Shown: piece by piece, positions 20,684 through 32,601 of the stretch
How positions within the stretch are numbered: position 1 is the first letter of the stretch
Layout: each line of letters opens with the position of its first letter
Source: Rhabditophanes sp. KR3021
Lineage: Eukaryota; Nematoda; Chromadorea; Rhabditida; Alloionematidae
Length of the DNA: 64,000 bases
Assembly: GCA_963281155.1 (NCBI GenBank)
Contig: CAUJLY010000001.1
Location: 7,874,001 to 7,938,000 of the forward strand
Direction of reading: 5' to 3'
Program-made: the position numbers and the translations under genes
Notes under the pieces: generated by a model
What the model saw: only the letters and a program-made list of their open reading frames with translations
Database searches by the model: none
What the model was told of the DNA's origin: nothing

Positions 20684-21680
20684 AGGATTTTTTAATATGA
20701 TATTCCAGTCTCAATGTAGACATTTGCCCATCCACAGCTGAAAATGCTGATTGATTTGTATTAATTAAAGGAAGACTTGTCAATCTGATGGAATTAACAT
20801 TTTCTTCAGTATTATTTAGAACATTGTAAACTGTAATGTTAGAATTTATATTACATTTTGAAGGGGAAACATAAAGTCTTGTTCTAAAATTATTTGTTAT
20901 CATTCTTTGATCGGGTTTAGATAATTTTACATTGCATACTTTTTGTGGATTTGAAATAAGCATCAATGTTAGGTAATCATCTAAACATGCTTCAATAAAT
21001 TGCCCATTGGCATCCGGATTTTTAACGGAGGCTGATGGTACGACAAATGATATCATTACAGGTAGACTCGTTGAAATAACTAACGATGTATCATTTCTAA
21101 TAAAGTCTACACTAATGTAATTTGATTTGTTCTAATTGTTGTTTTAAAACTTAAAGATTCATTATAAACTAAGTTACCAGCTTGATAACCATCTACATGT
21201 ACAGATATTATTTTTCCTTCATTAATCGGCAAAATTAAAGCAATCCCTTAATATTACCAATACTTGTTGGCGTAGCTAAAACATAATGTGTTCCGGCATT
21301 TTTAGTTGATGGTGTAAAAAGTATCGCCAAAGCTATTGACAAGATATGGAATTCTTCCTATTAATTTACTTCTTCTGTATATGAAACAAATATGCGAAAA
21401 TCATATATTGAAGTGGCTTGAATTTTATTTTGAATGTAATTTGTAACTACAAGAATACATTTTTATCAAAGTGGTACTGAAGTCAAAACATTATTTATGA
21501 ATATATAGTTAAATCAATCTTACCTCATTTGTTTCTCCAAATACAGCCAACACTTGTTTTTATGTACTCGAGAGTCTGAAAGTTTAGTATATGTGAAGTT
21601 GCAAGTTGAATCTTTAAGTATGGAAATAACAATGACCGACGCCACTATAGCTTCTTATTAACATTTACTTCTTGCAGTAT
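20667..21680 (-). pseudogene. Decayed paralogue of the IgGFc-binding-like gene at 30.3-31.9 kb
   Basis: Minus-strand fragments align in order with the intact gene at 30295-31858: STCNFTYTKLSD (intact SICTFTYTQQSD), KLIGRIPYLVNSFGDTFY (RLIGRFSDPNHGYGDMFL), ILPINEGK (ILPISQQG), then an open stretch of 129 residues with PDQRMITNNFRTRLYVSP (PDQRIITNDFTTRLYVSP). The pieces lie in different frames with several stops. The C-terminal third after LEYHIKKSF is missing. This is a frameshifted, truncated duplicate. The long open part at 20667-21056 might still be transcribed, but a functional secreted protein is unlikely. Confidence 0.8.
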
Positions 21681-21779
21681 ATGAGAATACAAAGTGTTTC
21701 CATTGGAATCCACAGCTGCTGTAAATGAGTACAAGAGTGGTAACTAGCTAATAAAGTTATAAAATTTGAACGCATTATT

Positions 21780-22955
21780 TTGACTTGTTTAATGATTTTG
21801 TTTTATACTCTCATTTGATTATCATATATTAAATGATAACTAATCATAACTCTGCAATTACATAGCATAATTTATGCAATTATTAATAACCAAGCAAAAG
21901 ACCAATAATTTACTTTATTCTAGTTATTTTCTAACATCCATTGTTAACATTGTTTTGAAAATGCTAAGCACATTTTCTTATAAATAATAGTTAATTAATT
22001 CCTGATTAAACAACTCATAAAAAAGGTTAGTTTTGTTTCTTTTTGTAAAATACCTTAATATATCTATATATTCACAATTTTCAAGATTTTTACTTGATCT
22101 AAGTGATTAAAAATTAATGATTGCATAAACGATCATTTTAGCTTTGTTATTTTTTCCAAATTTATTATATTGGCATTTGATATTGCAACAATAGAATAAC
22201 GGATGTTTATTATAGATTTGAGCACATACTTTACGCATTTACAAAATATTCAAATTCCATCCTATATATCAAAAATGACGTATAATAAACAATTGAATGC
22301 TTTCAATCTATTCAAATTTGAAACAAAACCTAATTCGTGTCTAACATTTAATTAACTCAAAACAAGCTTTTTATGATAGCCTGGAAAAATGTATAGACAA
22401 TGACATCATACTACCACTGCTCCATTTTAAAGCAATAAAAATACTCAAATTAGCCTTAACCAGGTCAAATGGTCAGAATGTTGCATTTCAGACCCCATGT
22501 AATTAATTAATCAAACTACATGGATATTATATCCTCAGTTAATTAACACACATACCATCACTAAATAAAGGGTCACTATACTCCTTTGTATATGATATCC
22601 ACATTAATCATATCATTTACATATCTTTTTTTGCCCAACACCAAATATCTAAACTCCTTTTTAATCCAACCTTGACTCATTTTGCCCCTCATACTTTAAC
22701 ATATTAAAAGAGAGTTATCAACTTTATTTGATATTTAGTTTGGAGACATCCCAACTCTGTTTTAGTTTGTTCAAAAGTTTATCCTTTACTATTACTTTAT
22801 ATTAAATGGAGATATTGTGAGGATTTGTATTTAACAAAATTAGACCGTTTACGTAAGTCCTTTTGGGAGGTTTTGTTATTAGAGTTGTGGTAACGGTTAT
22901 AATCATAAACTGTCCATTCAAAATCATGTCAAATAATTTATTTTTATTTTTTATA
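21780..22955. other. Intergenic region, nothing recognised
   Basis: About 1.2 kb of AT-rich sequence. TTTTTTATAG at 22951-22956 is the likely trans-splice acceptor of the following MAM gene. Confidence 0.4.
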
Positions 22956-22959
22956 GAAA

Positions 22960-24653
22960 ATGAGGAGACTATTGTTGAAAATAAAATTTATTTACATTTG
23001 TTTGTTACCGATTTCTATATTGGCATGTTATCCTACTGGATCATCGCCGATGATGATGGCTTCTGCGGGAAAAACTATGACATTGGCACCGCTTGGAAAC
23101 ACTGCATTTGTCAGGGATGGAGAAGTGATGACTCCAATCAATTCTAGATCCAAAGCTTTTGCTCCTTCAATCAAAAAAATTTCGAAATGCATGAGACCCG
23201 ATTTTGGTTTTTATACACCAAAAGAACTAATAGATCTAGCTACTTTATATACCTTTCATAAACCAAACACAATAATACCCACCATCCTCAATAACGGCCA
23301 AACAACCTGCTCCTTTGACTTTGAACCCGAAAAATGCGCTTGGTATTCCGAAAAAACAAATCAAAACAAGTTCTACAAAGCTCGTTTTGAAACTTTGTTT
23401 GATTTGAATAAATTCGACTGCACAAGTGAGAGGGAATTTAATTTTGGTAATTTGCCTAATAACCTCCATTTAACTTATTTTCAAATTTAGATGACTACTT
23501 CTTACTAGGTTATTCAGATCAAGCAGTAACCTCAAATGACTTGAATCTAAATTTAGACGTACCATGCCAGTCCGGTCCAGGATTGCTTTCATTCGAGTAA
23601 CTTTAACATGCACTAATTCCATCAAATAACATTTATAGTTACTGGTCCAACAACGAATCAGCAACCTTACAAGTATGTATTCTAATAGCCGAAACGTCCA
23701 CTGAACAATGCGGATCCACCACTCTTGCAAAAAACCCATTAACATTTGAGATTGCTGAAACTTTAAAACCATTTACCATCAAATTACATGTCAAATTAGG
23801 TGGAAACAATTTAATTTTGATGGATAATATCAAATATACAGGAAAGATGTGTGATGTACTAAATAATCAAATTGAAGAAATAGGTAATACATTTGCTGGT
23901 CAAGATACTAATAAATTTGTCGAGGAAGATACAAACAAATTAGTTGCAATGTCAGAAGGTAGCCCCAACAGGGTGGCATCTATCAAAACTTTGACTGAGT
24001 ATGAGGTGAGAGAGGATAATAGTATAGACTCAAATTCACCGTTAATTGAAATGTTAAGTGGGGATAAGAAAGGATTAGATGAAAGAAATGAAATTTGTAG
24101 GTTATTAGTTTGTGATTTCAATTCGAATTCGACTTGCCACTGGAGAGGCCTTGGGGAGTTGGCTACGTAAGTGATTTTCCATTTTTACTATAAATTACTC
24201 ACCTTTTGTTGAAGGAGATCTTGGAAAATTTCTTCCATACCAGTAGGAAATCCTTTAACAGGTATTCAACGCAAAGATAGAAATGACCCTAGTTTACTTG
24301 GAAATGGTTTTGCTTATGCTGGTACTCATATTTCATCACAGAATAATGACGTTTATATAATGGAATCACCATCTTTCTCCTCGACAATAGATTTTAACTT
24401 GGTGTTTGACATTTATTCACGTTCATATGGAGTTGACTTTTTGGTTTGTTTAGATTCATTTCAAGATTGTCCTTTTAAATCAAGACCAGTGGAAAAAGAT
24501 ACATATTGGCTGGTTGATCAAAAGGTATTAGTGAAGAAAGAAACCAAAAAAATCTTCTTAGTCATAGATTTAATTGAAGCAAATCAGTACATCGGTCTTG
24601 ATAATATCCGGTTATTTGAAGGAGGAAAAGATAGCACTAATTTATGTAATTAA
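22960..24653 (+). CDS. Secreted protein with two MAM-like domains
   Basis: Exons 22960-23446, 23491-23596, 23639-24166 and 24215-24653 join in consistent phases to give about 519 residues. The signal peptide is MRRLLLKIKFIYICLLPISILA. A first MAM-type module starts near TTCSFDFEPEKCAWY, continues through GPGLLSFDYW and LQVCIL, and ends at LILMDNIKYTGKMC. An acidic spacer follows. A second module begins CDFNSNSTCHW and ends FLVIDLIEANQYIGLDNIRLF. The CxF(D/E)...C.W start and the 'DNI' near the end are MAM signatures. MAM domains are extracellular adhesion or interaction modules. No TM segment or protease domain is seen, so it is probably secreted. AG sits three bases before the ATG, likely trans-spliced. 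Confidence 0.8.
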
Positions 24654-25520
24654 ATATATCATTATCTTTGTTGTTGTACTTATTAAAAAACTGCCATTGT
24701 AAATTGTGTTTTTGAACTTGTCTTCGACAACTTAACTTTCTCTTTTGTTAAAAGAGAGAATGCATATATTAATAAATATGTACTTGAGGCAAGTATCTCA
24801 ACCGGTCAAAAAAGGTTTTGATATTTGACTTGTCCAAAAACATGTCTTCATGGTTTGTGTAGAATATATGTATCTTACATCATCATAATACAAAATAATG
24901 TGGTTAAAATATGGTTACTGGTGGACAGAGGCAACAACTGACAATTTATCTTAAACCAGTCGCAACTATCCCATCTATATAACTTTTGTATTATTATGTG
25001 AAATTGGTTATAGCTTATTTTTATTTCTTATCAACATCTAATTATTGCAACTTTATGAGATATACAAAAATCTGTATTTAAGCTTCTGCACAATTATAAC
25101 TTGTTCCATGTCTTTTATTCTGCGTTGTCGTGTTATCTGATCTTCAAAGTAATTTTGATCATATCGAAGCTAAATTTGCTTAAACAAATATCATATCTCC
25201 TTAGCTGAAAGCTTTTAACTTGTACCTTTACACATCACACCTAACCGTTTTCTTGTGAATAATTCAAACCTTGAAAATAACCAAAAAACCTTTTATACGC
25301 ATTCAAATACATATATCCGGTTTTAAGGTGTATATATTTTTGATTGTTATATGCACACAGCTTCTTTCAAACAAAGTGAGACAGACTTTTAATTTTGGTA
25401 TGAGTCAGCCGATTTACTAGAACCTTGGTTGTAAAAGTTAGTTGTTTTTAACTTTTAATCATTTTATTTAGATATATTATTGCTTAGAGAGGTATCAGTT
25501 TGCTTTTATAAAGTGAAAGT
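24654..25520. other. Intergenic region, nothing recognised
   Basis: About 870 AT-rich bases. TTTTATAAAG just upstream of the next ATG (25507-25516) may be a TATA element. Confidence 0.35.
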
Positions 25521-26690
25521 ATGTTGTTGAAAGCTAATTTGGTATTTTTTTCTATTTTGGGAGTTGCGTGGGGTCAAGTTATTGAGGTATTGTTTGAGAA
25601 TAAATAATTTAAGTAAATAAACATATCTTTTTAGCAACCGTTTGACTATCATTTTCCTGGAAATAGACCGATGGAGGTGCCTTTTGAGTATCAGATGCCG
25701 GTACTACCACAACAACCTTATGATGGGATGAGTGAATTACAGAAGGTCCAGCTTGAACAATTGGCACGCGCTGAAAGTTACAAAGCTAAAATGGCCGAAG
25801 AAACAATGAACAAGCCTAAATTAGAAACATTCATGGAAAGACTAGCGAACCAATTACCTCACCTAGCGGAAAAGGTAGTCCGCATTCTGCCCAAACAAAA
25901 AGAAACTATTGAGGATCTAACCCAAAAATTCGTCCAATTCCGCCAACAACATCATCCAAGACTATCAGGCTCAAAAATAGTAAAATCAGATGCCTCCGAG
26001 GAATTAACAGACCTCGATGTTATGAAACCCAAAATGACTTCGGAAAGAAAGTCAGTCCTTGAGATGCACACAAAAGATGATATAAATAGTAAAATAGACT
26101 CTAATCATGATGGTCCGTTTACTTTTATAGACAATTTACCATCACCTGACACGTTGTTTGGATTTTCTAATTTGTTTAACAAGGGCAATAACAATAAGGT
26201 GAAGAAAAGAGATGATGGAAATCAGGACAAAGAAGTTGATTTAACGAGAATCGAGGGGATTCCTATTGAGAAGGATGAGGATGAAGACGTTGTTACGTAT
26301 GAAAAGCCAGATGAAATTGTGAAGCCTGGGGTTGAGAAGAAGGTCGAAGTTACGACAGGTTCGTCTGTTTCGGAAGTTGCTAAGTCTTTGATTTCTCAAT
26401 TTATGAAGTCCGGAAGTGGGAAAGAAACTGAACGTGGAGACAGCATTTTAAACAAAAAAACAACGGAAGGTCCTCCGGAAAACATATGGGCTGCTTTATT
26501 AGGTGGAAAACTAGACAAAATAGATTGGATTTCACAATTATTAGGCAAAGAATCAGGTGATAATTCACGAGGCGATGGCTCAGAACCAACAAACCCACTT
26601 GCTCAGCTTCTCAAAGGAGGCTTGTTTGGCAGTGCTACATCTTTCGATCCCAAAAAACCAAATACAGATATTCCGTTTCATAGGTCATAA
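25521..26690 (+). CDS. Secreted acidic/disordered protein, 373 aa, unknown
   Basis: Exon 1 (25521-25586) encodes the signal peptide MLLKANLVFFSILGVAWGQ. After a 48-nt intron, exon 2 (25635-26690) encodes the rest in phase. The mature chain has no cysteine, starts Pro-rich, has a helical stretch (ELQKVQLEQLARAESYKAK), then charged disordered sequence. A C-terminal part contains recurring short helices of the type ALLGGKLDKIDW, SQLLGKE and AQLLKGGLFG. No domain is recognised. The second half could be a repeat-derived structural region. The call rests on frame, signal peptide and clean splice. Confidence 0.75.
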
Positions 26691-27034
26691 TTTTGACGTG
26701 TCCTGATTGTATGATTTATTATATTTAAAAAAAACTAACCCATTATTGTTCTGCATATGTAACATTATTTTTATTAATAATAAATAAAATTTATCATATT
26801 ATTATTTACATCATCACTACATTCAAAAATATTTGCATTGTGACGAGGTAATGTGTCCAATTATTTGTCTTCTCAATTAGAATTTGTTTAAAGAAAACAT
26901 AAACAAATATATGTCTTTTTTTGTGAAAATTTGATTAATAGGAGAAAAAGGAAATGCGAAGGGGTGGGGTTTGCGTGGAGTTGGATTGTATTTAAATGGT
27001 TGTTAGTTAAGGTTGATGGACTCAGTCGCTAAAA
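26691..27034. other. Intergenic region
   Basis: 344 bases. It holds AATAAA signals for the upstream gene near 26785. Just before the next ATG, ACTCAGTCGC resembles an initiator, with a TATTTAAATGG box about 30 bases upstream of it. Confidence 0.35.
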
Positions 27035-27552
27035 ATGTTTTGCAAAAGGAGGTTTGTTTTGGGGTCCGTTTTGTTGTTGTGTATGATTTTGGTTGTGTCT
27101 GGACAAGAGAAGACTAATAATAAGTTGTATCAAGATTTGGTTGATAAGTTAAGGAGTTTCCGAGAAACTCGAACTGATATTGAGGCTAAGAAGTTGGTAT
27201 GTTTTATTGTGATCATTGACTTTTATATTTTGTTACATTCCAGCTTGAATTTGAAAAGTATCTCATTGACAATAGAGATTATGGCGAGAAGGATTTAAAA
27301 AGAGGAAAGAAGGTTCCGCCAACAGCAGGAGTCGGTAAAGCACAAACAGTGATTCCTAAGTCTTTTACTAGACCCACATTAAAACCCACTCAGACACCAA
27401 CACACGGATCAACCGAAAATGACTATGATGATCAATATGAAGGTGCGTTGTTTTCTTTTAAAAGTCTTCTTATTTTACATATTTTTACAGGCCCAGGTGT
27501 TCAAAAACCCGAAGGTGCTTTACCAGACAGTCATTACGGACAAATATCATAA
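27035..27552 (+). CDS. Small secreted protein, 140 aa
   Basis: Exons 27035-27196, 27244-27442 and 27491-27552 join in phase. The signal peptide MFCKRRFVLGSVLLLCMILVVSG is followed by a helical Lys/Glu/Arg-rich stretch (LYQDLVDKLRSFRETRTDIEAKKL), a KRGKK basic site that could be a prohormone cleavage site, a Thr/Pro-rich segment and an acidic end (NDYDDQYEG). There is no cysteine in the mature part. It could be a small matrix protein or a peptide precursor. Only the basic KRGKK is visible, so a neuropeptide role is speculative. Confidence 0.65.
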
Positions 27553-28887
27553 ATTTTGATTGATGATTTATATCTTTTATGGTTCCTAATAAATAAAACA
27601 AATATATAATATTAATTTGTTGGATTAATTTGTTAAAGTGGGTGTTTTAATAGCTAATTGCGGTTTTTAATCATTACAAATATAAATGTATGTAATTTAT
27701 TATGTAAAAAGAGATTAGATAAAAGTTAATCTACTATGCAAAAGAATGTACAATGCCAAATGGCTATTATTGTGATGTAAAGAAATATCAGATTAAAAGT
27801 AATAGCACATTATTGTATAGTGCACGGTCCTAATCCTATAAAATTAATCTGTAGTTCCTTTTTGTAAGGGTAGTAGACAAAAACGTTGTAGTTTTAAAGA
27901 TCATTCGGTGATTAGATACAAAGTTCTAAATAGTTAAGTTTAAAGTAGTCATAGAATTAGGACTGTTTTGTTCCTCTTTTTAACAATAAGGATTAGTAGT
28001 GTAGATTAAAGGACACTGATAGAAATTATTCCTCATTAAAAAGCATTACCCTTTAAGTAGCTTTTTATAATCCATTAAATTCCTATACGTAAATATTATG
28101 AAGACAAAAAATGCTGTTTAGAATTGGAATGTGCAAAGTTGTTTTTGGTATGAGTAATCGACTTGTTTGATTTTTAAAAATTTTAATGTGCGTGTATATT
28201 TTTATAAGGAATATCGTTACTTATAAGGTTATGAGTAAGTGGTTATTGCTTGTTGAAAGGAAGGTATATGTCCGTTTAAATTGTAAAGATAGAAATGAAT
28301 AAATTTCAAAACGTGATTAAAAAAGAAAAACTAATCAACTGTTATGAGTTACATAAATATTTTTTACATCCGTCTATTAGTTTAATAATACATATATCAA
28401 ACAATGAAATTATAATAAAGCATCCAATATCTTTTATTGAAATTACATGCAAACATTAAAATGGTTGAGCCATAAGTTCAGAAGTAAAGCACGAAACATC
28501 AACAATCTTTGCACTATTAACATTTGATGCATCGAAATGTACATATTCTCTATAAGACAACATTTTCTTCGCCAACAATTAATTACTTTCAAATTCAGCT
28601 TGTTATTAAAACAACATTTATCTCACTAACCTACATATTCTGATTTTACAATAGTATTAAAATTAAGTACTATTATCTGGCCTTAATGGTATTTCTCAAT
28701 ATATCAAAGATATTTGTAAAATAGTAAATATAATAAATAGATGCAACACTTTAGATATTAACTTTATTTTTTCATAAATAACACATACAATAGTTAGATA
28801 TATACAACATTATTAATCAAAAATAAAAAATCCAGATTTCTCGAGGACCCGGTTGAATTTATCTCCCTTGACACGATTTGAAACTAT
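27553..28887. other. Intergenic region, nothing recognised
   Basis: About 1.3 kb of AT-rich sequence without supported ORFs, up to the boundary of the inverted duplication. Confidence 0.4.
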
Positions 28888-30022
28888 TCTTTAGTTGGAC
28901 TCACAATTCCCATACCAAAATATTTTACTTTATTTTGCACAAAAGAATATGTGTTTTGTAAAAGTATCTGAAACAGCATACTGTAAAGCTTATATAAATC
29001 TATGTATATGTTTAAAGTTGATTCATGTGTAGAAATGGGTACTTTTTGTTGAGATTTGTAATTATGCAATCAATTAGTCTTGGATATATAGAAATTAGTA
29101 CCTTTGTTCAAACCTGTTCTTGTATCAAGAATAAGTATGAGCACTCGTCATTGAAGTCTTATCTGCTTTTTATTCAAATGGGGTGTGATCGTAGAATTGG
29201 TCCAAATCATTGAAATATTACTTTGAAGGTATTGGATAGTTCTCGGAAACGATACATCGATCAAGCAATCATAGTTGCCCTTGAATTGATGAGCAAAGTA
29301 GTAAAGTCCAATTAAAGACACCACATTTTTACGTCTTTCAGTAAAAGCACCTACCAGAATATATAAAACATAATTAATACACTTACATTTTGGCAAACAA
29401 AAAAATTAATACAATGATTCCAAAAAGAAAAACTTTCATACCAAGTTTGGCGTTGAAGACTAACATCAAATTATAATCTGATATCAAATTAGTGAGGTAC
29501 GAGCTTGCAATTATAAAACCAGCCCCATAGTTGAGTGAAAGACAGAGGATAAAATGATTCTTGAATTTGCCCAAGAATCTTTCAAACACTTCGTCACAAC
29601 TATCAAGGGCAGAATCCATTGTCTAAAATTAATTTTATGCTAATGTATTGTAAGTAGAATCGGAGTAATTGAGTATAACGACTGTCTATTTTGTCATGCT
29701 TAGCTGTACGTAGACAATAATTGTGCCTTACTAGCAAATATACCTACCAACCTATTGCTACCTCATTAATCTTTGAAATCCTACATATAACTCTTCACTA
29801 ATGAGAAAGATCTTTGATTACAATTCGAGTAAGAAGAAATATTTATTCGCAAACAGAAGATTAAAAATATATGTGATGTATGATGAGTAAATTTTGTTTT
29901 GTTACTTTTCCGTGATACAATTATTGTTTATTCCAGATAAGCAGGTATCCTCCTGGTAACCTCTACAACTCGCCATTAGGGGTCGTATCAAGGAAAATGA
30001 AATTTATTTTGGAGGGACCATC
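28888..30022 (-). repeat. Inverted duplication, arm 1 (about 1.13 kb)
   Basis: The reverse complement of this segment is nearly identical, by eye, to 52995-54126. Homology stops sharply at both ends: GATGGTC(C/T)CTCC at one and CCAACTAAAGA at the other. Flanks do not match. No terminal inverted repeats or target duplications are obvious. It contains two exons of a 7TM-receptor-like gene. The arms are separated by about 23 kb. Confidence 0.9.
29148..29622 (-). pseudogene. 3' half of a 7TM-receptor-like gene (duplicated fragment)
   Basis: On the minus strand, exon A (29622-29442, after an ATTTTAG acceptor) and exon B (29350-29148) join in phase and encode about 127 residues. The order is TMDSALDSCDEVFERFLGKFKNH, a hydrophobic segment (about 24-42), then GAFTERRKNVVSLIGLYYF and a tail ending IRLQ. 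The DEVFERF string resembles the end of TM3 in nematode chemoreceptors. No exons for TM1-TM2 lie upstream within the duplicated segment, so this is probably a 5'-truncated copy. It keeps the reading frame that the copy at 53.4 kb has lost. Confidence 0.55.
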
Positions 30023-30294
30023 TTATTACCTATTAATAACTCCAATTAGTTTTGCAAATACTATTTCATTTAATAACAATATATATAAACATTTATTTAG
30101 AGATTTCATTCCCTTGGTAGCTAAGAAAGTTTTGTGTCAAAAATAAATAGCAATATTTTGTTTGGTAAAATTCCAATTATTTGAAAGGCAATACCAATTT
30201 GTGTTAAAAGCTAATTTTTGATCAATACTTTGTTGTATTAAAAATAAAATTAGCTTTATGAACCATTCATTTGCTCTATGAATTTTACCGATTC

Positions 30295-31858
30295 TTAGTT
30301 TTGTGTTTTTCTTCTGTTAAATCCAGTCAAATATCCAGCAGCATCGCTAACGCTATTAACATGCTTGCATATCACATACAAAACATATTTTCCATCATTT
30401 TCAAGTGTATGAAGTCCATAACCATGAACAGCCACTTGGAAATGGAAATATGTCTTTTTAAAATAATTCATCGGATCTTTAATGTAGCCGTATTTTGTTA
30501 AAACTTTGCCATCAAATAAAATCGAATTAACATCGGAACCAGCTTGATCTGTGTAAAATTCTATAATGCAATCTTTTGCCAAAGAATAAAATTGGCTTTT
30601 TCCAGTCACCCACTCTTCAGTGCTCGGAACCAAATGAAGAAAATGCCCGTATTCGTATAAACTGTCAAAGTAATCACGGGCAGACCCCAAGCGGTAGATT
30701 GGCATTTGACCTGCACTAGTTGAAGAACCCATTTCGCTTTTATCTCTTAAGTCAATAGTAGATGACCCAATAGCTGTAATTATTTCTTCATCTCCATTAA
30801 CATTATCCTCCTTATTATAAATAGTCATTATGAAAATTTCATCGCAATCAGACGATTTTTTTGGGGGAGAGACGTAAAGTCTTGTTGTAAAGTCATTAGT
30901 GATAATTCTTTGATCAGGAGGGGACAAAACACCATTACATTCTGTAAAGAATACTGGCGATGGGAAAAAAGTTACGTAGTCTTGGTAACATGGAAACCCG
31001 CATTCTCCATCGGCTTCATCAGTCGACACAATGTATGGAGTCATAAAAGATATCAAGAATTTGGATGTAGATGATATCGTTACGGATGATGTATAATCTA
31101 ATTGATTTAGAGGATATACTGATATGTAATGTTGTTTTTCACCTTTAGTAGTATTGTATTGAATAGTTTCATTGGAGTAGAAAAAACCAGTAGCATGTCC
31201 TACAATATTTATGGCAATAGAACCTTGTTGGCTAATAGGCAATATTGAAATAAATCCCTTAAAATAGAATTTAATTTATAGAACTTAACTCTTACTTTTA
31301 TTCCATGCAATCCTGTTGGCATTGAAAAAATATACGTATCTCCGGCAGTTTCAATAGACGGAATCAAGAACATGTCTCCATAACCATGATTTGGGTCGCT
31401 GAATCTACCAATTAGTCGCACTTCGCTAGTACATGAAGCAAAGATCCGGAAATCTAATCCAATTATTTAAAGTTATGAAATTGTATAAAATACCTTTATT
31501 AGCATAATTTTTAATTGCAGGGTAGGAATACAATGTCGCCAAAAGTACTTCATTTGAATCAAAGGCAAACTTGGAACATTAATTGATTACATAATTTAAG
31601 ATTTACCTCATTAGTTTTACCGTAAAAGGCCGCTTTTGTAATTGAGACTACTTTGTTGTCTGATTGTTGTGTATATGTAAAAGTACATATACTATTGTTA
31701 TACGACGGAATTACAACAACAGTTGTGGTGATAGCTGGGTTAGTAAAATCAGAAAACTGCATAAAGTTGAATACAAATTCCTTTCCATCTGAATCTGCAG
31801 AATATACAACATTTCCAAAAATTGCAATAGCGAGTATAATAAACTTATTGATTTGCAT
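30295..31858 (-). CDS. Secreted IgGFc-binding N-terminal-like protein
   Basis: Exons (minus) 31858-31607, 31569-31494, 31453-31296 and 31257-30295 join in consistent phases, about 482 residues. The signal peptide MQINKFIILAIAIFGNVVYS is followed by a beta-rich domain. The segment DFRIFASCTSEVRLIGRF...GYGDMFLIPSIETAGDTYIFSMP, then ISILPISQQGSIAINI, has the layout of the IgGFc-binding protein N-terminal domain: a disallowed-access line, GD-x-FL-x-P, and a G-T-Y-Y motif. A cysteine-containing region (GECGFPCYQDYVTFF) and TRLYVSPP follow. Family assignment is tentative. The protein is extracellular, perhaps mucosal or cuticular. A GATA site lies 68 bp upstream. A decayed paralogue is at 20.7-21.7 kb. 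Confidence 0.7.
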
Positions 31859-31925
31859 TTTGCTTGATTCTACCTAATATAAACTGCTTTTTATAAGAAT
31901 ATTCTAATTTAAATTTGCTCATGGG

Positions 31926-31932
31926 CTTATCA
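31926..31932 (-). promoter_or_regulatory. GATA site upstream of the IgGFc-like gene
   Basis: TGATAAG on the minus strand, 68 bp before the ATG, the core recognised by intestinal GATA factors such as ELT-2. A TTATAAAAAG box lies between it and the ATG (near 31890). Intestinal expression is inferred, not shown. Confidence 0.35.
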
Positions 31933-32303
31933 CAATAATTAACATTATTTTTTAAAAATAATTGATAACGTATAACCTATTGCATGCTTAAAATAGTGAT
32001 GTAGTGCCTTTTTCTTAAATCATAACTCAGACTCAAATTGATAAGACAATACCATGAAAGTGAAGTGATCCTATCAAATCATAACACATAAATACTCGAA
32101 TTAATAATGCACTCATTGAATACGGAAAGTACACCCGTTTTCGTTCTAACCTTAGATTTGTTCAATTTGTATTAGCAGTATTAATAACTTCCTTAAATTT
32201 ATGACTATTGTAAAAGTAAATTTGTTTATCAAATAATTATACTTACTAAATCACCAAAAGTGTTAAGAATATAAGGACAGATATAGTAATAATTAAGGTT
32301 ATC

Positions 32304-32572
32304 CTAATTCGGTAATTTCTGATTATACATTATATAATCTAGCAAATTCTCTTCCATCTCATTGTTGCAGACAGCAATTGTAGGATTCGATACACATTGC
32401 TCTAATATTTCACATAAACGGTCCATCAAATATCTTTTAGGCTCTTTGCAAATTGTGACTACTCTGAGTATTTCTTCATCCGAATGTCTTGGGCCGCTAA
32501 AACTCCTCTAGATACAATAGCAAAACTAGGAAAAATTACAATAAAATTTTTTGAGAACATTTTGTTTGTCAT
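32304..32572 (-). pseudogene. Frameshifted small secreted cysteine-containing gene
   Basis: From the ATG at 32572 the frame encodes a hydrophobic leader (FSKNFIVIFPSFAIVS...VLA) and runs to a stop after MKKYSE. A second frame overlapping there continues GPRHSDEEILRVVTICKEP with cysteines at C, C, C, C and ends QKLPN, stop at 32306-32304. Joining them needs a one-base shift or a short intron. An AG acceptor (GAGTTTTAG) precedes CGGCCC, but a donor leaving a normal signal peptide is not evident. GTATAAAA is 22 bp upstream of the ATG. Read as a recently broken small secreted gene, or a gene with an unusual intron. Confidence 0.45.
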
Positions 32573-32593
32573 TTGTAGTGAAGTTGATGTGTC

Positions 32594-32601
32594 TTTTATA
32601 C
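32594..32601 (-). promoter_or_regulatory. TATA-like element of the broken secreted gene
   Basis: GTATAAAA on the minus strand, 22 bases from the ATG at 32572; same element and spacing class as at 9310-9317. Confidence 0.35.

Noticed and set aside
28888..30022. Interpretation of the duplicated segment as a DNA transposon
   Set aside because: No terminal inverted repeats, target duplication or transposase; it contains receptor exons and an intron.
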